From: Pythium myriotylum
Lineage: Eukaryota > Oomycota > Peronosporomycetes > Pythiales > Pythiaceae
Length of the DNA: 64,000 nucleotides
Assembly (NCBI GenBank): GCA_023091665.1
Contig: JALJCQ010000003.1
Coordinates: 1,426,001-1,490,000 of the forward strand
Reading direction: 5' to 3'
A program made the translations under genes and the position numbers. Below, piece by piece: positions 41,301-44,255 of this stretch. The notes beneath the pieces are model-generated. The model was not told the DNA's origin and did not search any database. It was given only the letters and a program-made list of their open reading frames with translations. The stretch's first letter is position 1, and the number at the start of each line of letters is the position of its first letter.

Positions 41301-41323
41301 AGAGGAAGACAGTGCGCCGCTGA
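20309..41323 (+). CDS. Giant multidomain surface receptor: Calx-beta/discoidin/REJ/GAIN ectodomain plus five tetraspanin modules
   Basis: One exon, about 7,004 residues. The start at 20309 leads straight into a signal peptide (APLILLFLATFFVFA). In order by base position: propeller-like repeats (20450-21010); about ten Calx-beta-like modules marked by FxxxNWxxxQxVxVxAVDD (near 21390, 21720, 22795, 26400, 27045, 29475, 29860, 30205, 30580, 31015); discoidin-like domains (23770-24230, 24340-24920); LamG-like (25560-26240); GGFF-type repeats (27390-29270); REJ/PKD-like (31650-33450); EGF-like (33590-33710); GAIN-like with GPS-like Cys pattern (33720-34800); a helix (34881-34935). Five tetraspanin units follow, with CCG motifs at 35678, 36356, 37067, 37853 and 39080. 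Then come further helices (38220-38400, 39670-39880), an IQ-like motif (RIQRRLATRLARRRF, about 40033), an EF-hand-like region (40165-40380) and a disordered basic tail. Probably an adhesion or sensing receptor; ligand unknown. Confidence 0.88.
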   Translation: MTDDCYSYGKRAPLILLFLATFFVFARATLSPDDAQKWRAQNANFDWQQTDGSQVRIVGRGAVDMAGNLYFAGSKAYANAQGDFIDDENMFIARINADDTIGWTKEVGSASPSDNTPLTSPLQIGTNETDGANFVAVMNETVAGVMTQYLYVVGWTWGFMDEAAHALNSFGRFGGRDVVLLKLRLEDGRKIWTRQFGSTADDVGYGVQRDGGFDRILLTGSTATDQADAVIEFDVSVQYEPRQKPFSRYKAQLMDPRARQNPHTLTQYQFAASVKRNGDIVDFAMDGGVTLSSRRVRIAENSSLVGEYAVVLNRQPLEDVIVTATIVCLTDPSNSTARVQQVEFLASSNITRNLLFSRTNWNREQLVRVVAVDDWTAEGVHYAVITHDTSSKDPAYNGDNTPFLYGRNITFQIDDNDVSGIQLSRRHVFVAEGGLNDSYSVVLRSRPWFPVNVSIVPLHASQAFATPDVLSFEPGNWNISQIVSVSAVDDNASENEFGGLHFGGRLLHYSHSKDRRYLTRRPRCYDVPRCSHENASLCLTGEIKTETMRICDLSVPTCYSRLGNGACIAQFEGEQMPLQRFGSGDVLNFVPEANMSELTYASLQELIADQLLDIERISAMANMSSMFPFRQPPPRLRGFILSFLGLLNVQQARQMHKDFLRTLQAICSGLDRLSTHHWLTQLWPEDSFRRVLKATLAMFGGSVSERHLWGCGMASFRPGSSGVNISIWDNDPGVTLSKSQLQVYETGFERLSVAQYSIVLNAPPTVGEPSLQSAFCSEKNFDSCGLWSNFSALASLIYKPATQKPLPNVTVLIVGNPQVSVSPSYVTFTSANWFVPQWITVRAVNDDLAEEGIANVTINHRVQSTLFGYGDNGTAFWFQGASPTMDKLFPQWCNASEAQSVPYNYIPRVVHSPQHRLINVQVRDNDVAGVIVAPTQPLGHIRTREADDVDDSWVGDLVKSYAFSEISLTKLPSASSSLGFGAALRNVLVFERDAVTFMKFHVPQRHEGDTYPGFAFARLRVFETPFKVINSSGSSSSESSSSTAFETEYKFRVTVVDNAWTTISVGNGSVNPMPVKFLGGNHSIEVTALLTKQRFVSIDVTPLMTLVLPTRLPVVSLRILVLESTSAGDTGEAKVSVATQLCSSLFERALRPTLSWGYRFPNRLLNVPTRQSSSLAPSSLAVDGTRDLASSTLEEDGAWWEATFPDLTRIGSLAIFVPPEMNSGDVAQSPTVLIVVAARIDFAEKAMNASEAKSVGCPDACPTVLQLPLRKSLVISQLNAGVRTLRIYRQGYGALQLTQVEAYDSHLAITPAANGIGLRSRLKMDWNGRLRSNSWRLLQSVRQSDDENLALGMRTQQSSTAPPQAVSSLAVDGQQASYWDPLLRLEGSVDAADIPASTRTIVEKDPWWEVDLGSVVPIASVELFPFVGERGRGFCGEASDESSTVPMWAGDLVHYHKTDMLLRLEDPFQQSFLVALSDTSLDSGGNASVLKTLEFSCAGGTKSVSWSDVFAKARFVRVQRPGENVTLMLNEVVIKRWNPATTPELLLVDLRGSGDTPIALSSIQLFPPLEDGSETSFGLPVAFSVHSVSSERAPSGAGSAISLLSVSSSDCYIAAAASFREWIVLRLDQPSRIGHIEISSDIAACGGNVSPVTAFSVSARGIALDGLRSPSVQALVNAAPSPTECSLTALATLLNPSMASSCSSFTCSDGSCRGELRATDSVMFSDFNDVILFGVPSLVPTIRLPLSQHDVRAMLLRDNPVALWGFETEQPTMVSTTRMVNSYNLTSFSSSKTLRIDDDLEQTFFSNAVAVQPTMSAFSIELWVRLRAALPKSGSLVTLASSSEAVLADIKWAQSSPRGAFTVYSPSSGLSCSVKLPANSSAFDTIGRWYHVTASYEPSNAGISLSIRHQTASFSQEMEEIAATAVCNMPLLSTKDKAIHLGAFSFGTGFLGDVAAVAWYVDALTERQWLDHFHDFLVRGSGGPTHNSYALRLNSKPSTVVTIEMDAELACYYFSLCNVTVIPRTLLFVPENWNISQHVRVIATDDQLYEGLHHTQIAHEVSSLPTYEVQSIALTEDLQGVDAYKWISYKRAVNVFDRAAVYRAASSNSIFTNQQILEEMHANWSTQRVETSVIERHPYTSSLRVDSIDVEIEDATVPGIQFSTNSLVVSESGRGNDYQILLLSEPTNEVFVVLDTQSDCYRECYMDPVCPSSQNFGADFSCGGGSAGTKLCNVSVSPEVLLFTPKNWSFPQTVRVVAVDDRLDEADVHLSIIKARSESLDPVYNALYLPDIVVAVEDNDDSAIAYSTLEVTMAEINSKGTNYSLALLTEPWANVTIAMSNEIDGSCYRRCGYPFDDKDCGLPRQQSVSSVRLASKSPREIHEISLRLPRPRVMEVQRIVTYADHVDHIYSVQVTGGFAPEVQMIEFAFNSAFKARFKSATAIAAAGTYLRTFKVGIRGKTVATSSIDGFAMAAQVETAINGLLLGRATKDNVVRVSRELLYDQAVLRWRVTFLRFVAEDLAFPTLTATVDTPFEGSLIVKRVQTMAPPTGSLRIQYGKNEGTSTASFALVADISDIEAQLRDIDTVFTALVSRSTASTSSPSPVYGVIFSVTFTTVESYETLVASTRDLTAAANALTPDVLALVVEARPPVQIGGFFIVKYASPYVNTSVNATVGPLQTGPIAWNTSSEIMKASLANLHGLGAVEVSRQQLSPEGAMAWTVAFVNNNGNLPMLEPLSLNLTGKGVTVQAVSIVEGVSLGGFFTVEMGGPMIKTNPTTQRVYNIVIGKRNATNIPFNIAPDALAQKLVSLQVTELMRVTRDGIDCDVFDVCEGYIWTINYINSPGNLPPIQVYSSNEAITDNGAVLSARTVANGTYLSGFFSLKLELFDAETNVTHRANTWNLPVNVSAPGMDQALEAIYFVRSNREAEYDPETRLSRGMLFDKGVRVYREGPYLDGGYTWRLDWAIEDYKRFQDLRITINTSLVTQLMEPLSVPSELDLTGTPRCSAIPMARFELDDTDPFKLRGFCVYDLENVTTQERYLCNYTVVNPSIVFTSKDWCTQKRVQLSPVNDFIDEATIENANITFSNVTHTVFSDDLIYSALPLERVLIAVESDDVARVVVSESHLDVSEDGSVVAYYELVLTTEPLYDVNIVVLPWLDSTDTKCYRFGLCNVTLDVNTYVFTPRNWNIPQRVVVKATDDDLDEYDNHETGISHVSYSDDLKYHQLPAIPKIHVTVADNDDSGFFVNKASVNVTEGGETGTYEVVLGSEPFAKVTVSIQNVGTKGNYATSTPTKLVFTWLNWSVPQTVTVSAVDDATQDPIDSSSFMAHSLSTNDLIYAKLKNLGSVRVWIRDNDVSGIELSVLTMSVEERALPFKYAARLTSEPWYPVTIIPNGMNDCYVRAATQERVCNVSMITTAVYFGASNWSQWQSVDFLAFDDSLDEAPIHKAMITHASISKDPMYVSVDYVDKRLMLAITDNDISFVSISLAVASNTSRSRLHVAEGGFNDSYYVVLKTEPYEDVVVTVFPRVERIVSIDSAIPPFDSAQVGAAYGSKSSIPAGSMILIFTALDWFLPRSVTVFGIDDGIPEDPTQFSSIGHSVYSADSKYNILNASLGIVDVPVIISDREAVPPPLPQSSIFDVTGTRILVTFDSTVYHAATMVIKAAPTGSAYAPRLASFACSMVFSSLLAPLGSGATCTWRSDLRQLIVTLGIGATILPNDVLLLYECSSFVKQVCQSPNVLRARHTSRSYTQATITLRVDPTAVTKPKIVLSIPEQVGTCGTWRADASLSTGSAGRPFKELRWMALPRSAISSLSVSADVWSETSKTLFVAMSPLCQKYGTATAFVKADLSNQLSSFITSLDQLRTACYLRALSVAASTSSALRVDVNSSLLLSDSTYVFGLSLTNAFEQQTIVVQSVYVGKQPSPVVFAVGDSSLQVSRGESTQPITLQADATLSCPLLTGAQVAFKWFVTAADSDGGGSPVALNLNSTNLAKDPRVFRVPRSQLVAGKTYRFRVDASVPQAASGSAYFTVRVSSSPLTAVILGGNRTVGEKDSLVLNGSLSNDPDLAPEPLLYTWRCEDWTNETMAALGLIPCLNSSTASLSPLVLPSASLLPLLTVDPFTFAPQRSLRFYLTVSKITPMKTMRTAFTQTRVWTTVGSLPEVLIQASASKLNPSSRLTLNSVVKSTYPYSVRWVEDEGDLGLPPESSNITTHNAFAMNLTSPNNAVRRNVLTPGQHYTLRLIATDINGNRGFGLVSFTVNAPPSPGRFQISPREGFAMIDTFSLECMQWTDDAEDLPLKYSFGVLPTSIFDTLGMNVTLVRQRMLPLTGEQLLPAGRVTMLPPDVQDSADMTVVAFIVDSMGGIAMASDSITVRMPASATSQPVAFVSTLLSAQNASDGATKSKYLFSAALVLQRALSGASSLTDCPGTGSTSGICSGRGTCDSATVVCVCDAGYMGQSCEFTVADIREINGAIFSSLASSSVQAVEPSSSGLSQQALVVDTVTQSSSAAFDEDGLGQVTSLSSEIAQNAFALQDSAGFLDSTGATLLSSLSVVLSVVSTASASDSQSIAASASTTKRNRRLAEEDNSSGSFSASSCKVETPTAKKTFRRLIATLQSVAGIASQDLLPGESPVQLSSGQITTTVGAGRSLKSPSSALSVSLTNVAIACLGTNTDSDLLINTFQLKTPPHPTCSLKEAITISAATVMTIIDKASLSAALVGKANGELAPLQLTSDSLCVAQAASRNAAAGKATRRLDVEAVWQPLVALSIPHARALTAVEQRNFTTGCRAWNSSSEKWESDVCFKDDTTSSLTVTVCYCGEIRAAPGLEVLVTLEERLDFFALSRDLYRNDDPSVVGSVALAILVGIFVCGSKYGQMKDLMDDKREKDKTIASLNRSKWSELQERTQAGPDGGFEDFATFMAKREKQNEANAVTAATSDSHLTTIASRQDAQNVLNCHVSIPDETRVLFSSCSTLRVKYETLLWILRGCNVVLATIGVVSAFVGVDFYLVLGNSTSSSLVLFLYGKPIGIVLLCFGGLLITMGLWGVFVARGANSSPRIVSSFYTTLLWVCLLGELFFVCLAFRYVNDLESLPFAGVEPLRSVWSRLSPQLQDEIQTSYGCCGFSSILEAVDGCPEEALDASPPLTCVRAIEAHALGLFSTSIVYLQGTFLVQIAALLTIRSLQTWRRLRLQELIEDSDSNALPFRSILDVMVYCSVPTLLQSLLSLMALVFFIGVDSLAQLHVLSNALTAGLLGIEIGVIHIVIAVVYAAMLLQGLLAFRRRDVRRLQSFTAMSIGGFLVSVALFIFVDQFHNHWLLDPAIVDFIHTKFVQLPRQTLVEVETSLECCGFSEHSEGACVTSPTDNQPIATCRNLVLGALNRELETLRHRALVFSVIHVFVLVIAATTSLRLRRFAVKPQIRPDAPPENPSVILVSFTHAFVHQSSLLVLLVISTTAFVFGLVVIGAGVDATYQLNVLHLSALLRVFDRHAAAYLLSAGMAITLFGALGVSVALSISHRFHRHLLWLFAGVSVGIFVAAFGLSGFAYRFAHVPLSDEALEERLESFWIAVPPATTRVFLQNALSCCGYEKIERLNGSVVYTDPGELSAWHLASETVTTGSYSTIAPTPGLRRQLSVNLLTPRRLTQIVCPELATEACAPKLKGYVRRVASRAFQLAVALLVCDCSVLVAVAGLLWKPSLENRKESWRVSTARITFFALALALLFVALASLFLGLDIVTHWSLFSSTALQLVFPRSIGVAFFVYATLSSAINVYAIQGIARGVVHRVFLQSTARLFLIHCGWLCVGLTGYVSRFGGSQWLTHLRSFLDGQWDTLTPLTQHRISLEFQCCGFNDPVLVKGRGIVYDRPAVGYSCSLAAARGCRHVLETQIGGSFGWIFTFVLTVTLADTLALACGVAVLRHLQKAKPHDWFVIESRLRFAAGKYRSELRRTHLLLSLVSHFDRKLTRAQRLASVLCGLVTTFAVYAAWFAHEGCHRHALKSCQQPGAWGFLGMGIVYGGFVGFAAQLVVRGLFEAVRNRSDDETIEVAVTRQRKEKALLFRGMFGSRNRKPLIDPRVSDKASVAVLSASSLLESPSHATTEERWYSWLSSFLHSLFCVSGTVLFLFGCGLATFMGLVLLGLNDSLYGVKFDQGPKEALVLGLLIAATALLAWLAIDVKQRRPNGGRSAAVFVAVALASALLLGGLCLGLFMASQTLDEDPSNWTIRNTNFSVPQRLQSAWAGDVTGFFRRRVQQELQCCGFRDGTDAAFRPCPQGTTVNVQYEAVRVDGRVVVESKDEVRDLVGCYPKMLTQFHIVLDQVAYVVIATGVALLLLALSAIFLAHDVSTAKDAKLKLRVATTSASSSDVRETFEKVVGLKIAAPARGKILSKMLSASLENVAPHVVTELSSASLTSHHHPPSAEAASSSTFKLPNGQVVSSSLARNRWDVAAAVAAENVPYPAWIVRVVFALWSVWMAAMCYVVVVNSLELGVTTAWRLVAAWAVGVIFHLAVVEPLVVFFRIVLSTLGQWWRTTAVARLLRYGRDALRIRPSAEAEAARYYASLSLYERIRFNAAVRIQRRLATRLARRRFLQTVRERREQAHRLLVAHRRLVLKKSIEGFSAEEIEAFRLVFQDADTARLGLVSYTVISQSIYQLGVHVDAALVREFLVELDPAYADLVDFEHFLYGMHRVRVHHQEEQAAIEAAKAMTADERDAAALAKEEFVSSSSRFGPAADPQSRVLVKRQNLLRELREKRESLSYRLMSKVSKLPPLLQRGRSAQGVTSGIETESQRQATASDLVEAAAVEDANPTGSYVLLQNRKLSPKKRALEMMLKKKSREEKEKVRSPPGDSTAHSPRKMVPSLRLPGSPRARTRPKEDDTSTADVPRIPTIVESDETEPPSPQKTGGKTASNDNTEAAGSLAAHDEESKPFGTFMLLAKQTANAGKHKVMAKVLHQRGQSAPSADAAGSDDEDAAASRPPTAERATSAAKSSLEKALKRKTVRR
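33590..33712 (+). other. EGF-like module within the giant receptor
   Basis: Seven cysteines in CPGTGSTSGICSGRGTC ... CVCDAGYMGQSCEF fit an EGF/tenascin-type module. It lies between the REJ/PKD-like region and the GAIN-like stalk, a place where cell-surface adhesion receptors commonly carry one. Confidence 0.7.
34674..34800 (+). other. GPS-like cysteine box before the first transmembrane helix
   Basis: The series C-x-x-W (GCRAWNSSSEKW), then a Cys (DVCF), then VCYCGE resembles the GPS motif ending a GAIN domain in adhesion GPCRs and polycystins. The usual cleavage tripeptide His-Leu-Thr/Ser after the C-x-C is absent, so autoproteolysis is not predicted. A hydrophobic helix follows about 30 residues later. 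Confidence 0.55.
35250..39345 (+). other. Array of five tetraspanin modules inside the giant receptor
   Basis: Each unit has four hydrophobic helices and, between the third and fourth, a large loop with CCGF or CCGY and further Cys residues, the mark of tetraspanins. Approximate spans are 35250-35880, 35930-36560, 36640-37400, 37430-38080 and 38620-39345. A two-helix insert lies between units 4 and 5. Units are diverged from one another, so the duplication is old. Confidence 0.8.
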
Positions 41324-41438
41324 AGTTGCTCTTTGTCCGTATCTACCCGTAACTAACGCCTGTTAAATACGTACGAGCCCTGCCCGTCCATCCTTCCCGT
41401 GCGTGCTGCGTGTCTGAGCTCGGAGCTGCTCAGTGGCC

Positions 41439-43617
41439 ATGGAGCGCCAGCCCGCGCCCGACGCGCCGCGCCGCGCCTGCGTGCCGCTCGCGCACAAGCG
41501 CGTGCCCACCGAGACGCGCGCGCCCGCCGACCGCGCCGGGCTCGTCTGCGCCGCGCTCGTGGCGCCGCACGTGGACGTGGCGGCGCTGCGCGCGCATCTG
41601 CTCGCGCTGCCCGAGAGCCACTGGCAGGAGCCCTACAACCGCGCGCACAACGTCTTCTTCCAGCGGCCCTTCCACGACAAGCTCGGCGTCAACAACATCA
41701 TGTGTCTCTTCTCCGACACGCAGCTCGAGAACGTCTACGTGCTGCCCTTCTACGACGCGTACCGCCACTTTCTCGAGCCCATCTTCGAGACGGCGAACGT
41801 GCACCCGTCGCAGGTCGTGCGCTGCCTCTTCGCGCGCATGCCTGGCGAGACGCTCATCCCGCCGCACCACGACAACGGCCCGTGGGTGAGCAAGACCCAC
41901 CGCGTCCACGTGCCCATCGTCACGTTCGCGGATGTCGAGTTCAAGAGCGGCCCCGTCGAGGAGACCATGACGCGCTTCGCCTTCAACGAAGGCACGATCG
42001 TCGAGCTCAACAACGCGGCAAAGCACAGCGTGTGGAACCCAGGCAAGCGCCATCGCATCCACCTCATCTTCGACTACGTGGAGGATGTGCAGCGCGCGCG
42101 AATCACTCGCCATTACCTCACGCCGGGCCAGGTCTGTCGCCAAGTCCGAGGCCGCGTCGAGCTCTTTGCTACCGACGCTGTCGACAAGAAGGAACGCGCA
42201 GAGGCGCAGCGCAAGGCGGCCAAGCTACACGGAGAAGTCGAGTCGCTGCTAAAGACCCACGTCGATGCAGACGCCGCGTCTGCGTTCGCGAAGGCGTGCC
42301 GCCACTACTTCATTGAGCAGATCAGCGCCAAGGACTTTGTAAAGACCATCCGTCGCATGCTGCGAGGCCAAAGTGACGAGACGCTCGCTAACCAGATCTG
42401 GCCCAAGCTTGTGGACATGTTCGGTCTGGTAGACAAGTACGCGAAACGCGAGCTGCTCGACGCGCAGCGAACTGATGTGTACGCGCCCAACTGGGTCATC
42501 ATCGGAGCGCAGAAGAGTGGAACAACGTCGCTGTATGAGTACCTCAGCCAGCACCCGCAGCTGCTCAAGGGGCGGCGTCGCGAGCCCCACTTCTTTGACT
42601 GGAATTGGGAGGCTGCTCTGAAGCTGAAGCTACCTGACAATGAGGATGCCGTGTACAAGAAAATCCTGAAGGAATTCGCTGCTGCTCGGCGAGAAGGAGG
42701 CAATCACGGCGAGCCCCAGGACGACGAGGAGAACGCGGATGAGAAGCGAGCAGACTTGATGGATAACAGCCTGGACGATATGCGGTAAGTGACCAAACTC
42801 TAGGTATCTATCGCATCTGCTTTTGCTAACGGACTGGGTAGAGCAAAATACCTGGCCTCTCTTCAGTGCGAGAACGTGGCGTCGGTGCTGCGCTCGCCCA
42901 AGCAGATCGGAGAGTCCACGCCCAGCTACTTGCTCTACGGCGAGCGAGTCGCTCTTCGGATGCGACAGGTGCGTGCGCCACTTTGTGCTCGTCTGCTCAC
43001 TACTAACTCCTTTGATGTGAGATCAGCTCTACCCGAACATGAAGCTGATCGTGATGCTGCGGGACCCTGTCAAGCGCGCGTTCTCCCACTACCAGATGAC
43101 TGCGGACCCGAACGGTACGCCCGCGCAGCTCAAGATGCGCGAGCCTGTGCGCGGCAAGTCGTTCGAGCAAGTCGTGGAGGAGGACCTGGCGCTGCTGGCG
43201 CAGGCCGACGTGTCGTCGGCAGTCTTGGACAGCGTCTCGAGCAGCGCCGTGGACGCGTTCCAGCGGTACGCGGACGCGCTCTCGCAGTCACACGGCGCGC
43301 ACTCGTACGTCGGCCGCGGGCTCTACGCGCTGCAGTTGGCGCTCTGGATGCGCGTCTTCCCGCGCGAGCAGATCCTCGTGGTGGATCTCGACGACCTCAA
43401 GACGGCCGAGGGCACGCGGCGCGTGGCGAACGAGGCGTTCGACTTTTTGGACGTGGAGCCGTTCGACGTGCGCGACACGGAGCGCAAGAACACGCGCGCG
43501 TACGGCGAGATGGACGCGGCCACGGCGCAGCGCCTGCGCGCCTTCTACGCGCCCTTCAACGAGCAGCTCTTTGAGCTGCTGGGCCGCCGCTTCGCGTGGG
43601 GAGATGGCTACATTTGA
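41439..43617 (+). CDS. Fusion of Asp/Asn beta-hydroxylase-like dioxygenase and sulfotransferase
   Basis: Three exons (41439-42784, 42842-42968, 43027-43617), introns of 57 and 58 nt, 687 residues. The N-terminal domain (about 60-230) has IPPHHDNGPWVSKTHRVHVP and AKHSVWNPGKRHRIHLIFD, the His-containing iron-binding strands of the aspartyl/asparaginyl beta-hydroxylase family (Fe(II)/2-oxoglutarate). A charged helical spacer leads to a PAPS-dependent sulfotransferase. It has the 5'-phosphosulfate loop GAQKSGTTSLYEYL near residue 355, then REPHFFDW, then the 3'-phosphate motif RDPVKRAFSHY. The second and third exons fall inside the sulfotransferase and restore its frame exactly, so the join is real. 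No signal peptide or anchor is evident. Substrates unknown. AATAAA at 43627-43632. Confidence 0.87.
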
Positions 43618-43626
43618 AACTTACCA

Positions 43627-43632
43627 AATAAA
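43627..43632 (+). terminator. Candidate poly(A) signal AATAAA
   Basis: AATAAA starts ten bases after the stop codon of the hydroxylase-sulfotransferase gene (stop ends at 43617). Confidence 0.35.
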
Positions 43633-43727
43633 ATACCAGCATGAAAAACGGTTTTTGTCGAAACCGCACGGATTTAAGAGAACCCCCTCTATCCGAACGA
43701 GCCTCTTCGCGAAACCACTTGGCGAAT

Positions 43728-44233
43728 ATGATCGAGGAAGAGGAGTGGTCGAAGGAGCAGGAGGCGAACCGCAAGCCCGGGCAGAAGCACCCGACGCCGT
43801 CGCCCGTACGCGCTCTGTCTGCGTCTCGTCTATGCGCCGCTCGCTTCTCACGCTGTGGCTCGCTGCGCAGGGCTTCGCCGACCGCGTCTTCTACGAGAGT
43901 CTGCTGCAGCAGCGGCCGCAGAGCCGCATGGCCAAGAAGTGGTGTCTCGAGTACGGCGTGCTCAAGTGGGCCGAGGCCGAGGCGCTCTGCAAGGAGCTCG
44001 GCATCTCGATCGTGAGTGGCGCGTGGTGCGTCGCTCGAGGCGCGCGCGAGGGGCTCACGCTGTGGTGCTGCATGTAGAATGTGACGCGCCCGGCCAAGAA
44101 CACGGCCAGCGGCGCCAAGAAGGCCGGCGCCAAGCACGGCAAGACCAACTACGACAAACAGGAGGCCCTCGCTGCCGCCGAGATGGGGCTCGGCGGCGAC
44201 GGCTTCGAGGGCGTTGGCCTCTCGACGCTGTAA
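43728..44233 (+). CDS. Small conserved acidic/basic protein of unknown function
   Basis: Three short exons (43728-43805, 43871-44011, 44078-44233), each intron 65-66 nt and phase 0, give 124 residues. Exon 2 holds the most family-like part: DRVFYESLLQQRPQSRMAKKWCLEYGVL with Trp and Cys, a pattern I associate with an uncharacterised eukaryotic family (FYE-L-x-Q-x-P-x-S-x-M-A-x-x-W-C). The C-terminal part is Lys/Ala-rich, then Gly-rich (GLGGDGFEGVGLSTL). The start is the only ATG in frame before exon 1's Glu-rich opening (MIEEEEW). The stop is 22 bases from that of the convergent HRQ1 gene. No function is proposed. Confidence 0.7.
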
Positions 44234-44255
44234 TTATACTTGGATTCGTACCCTC

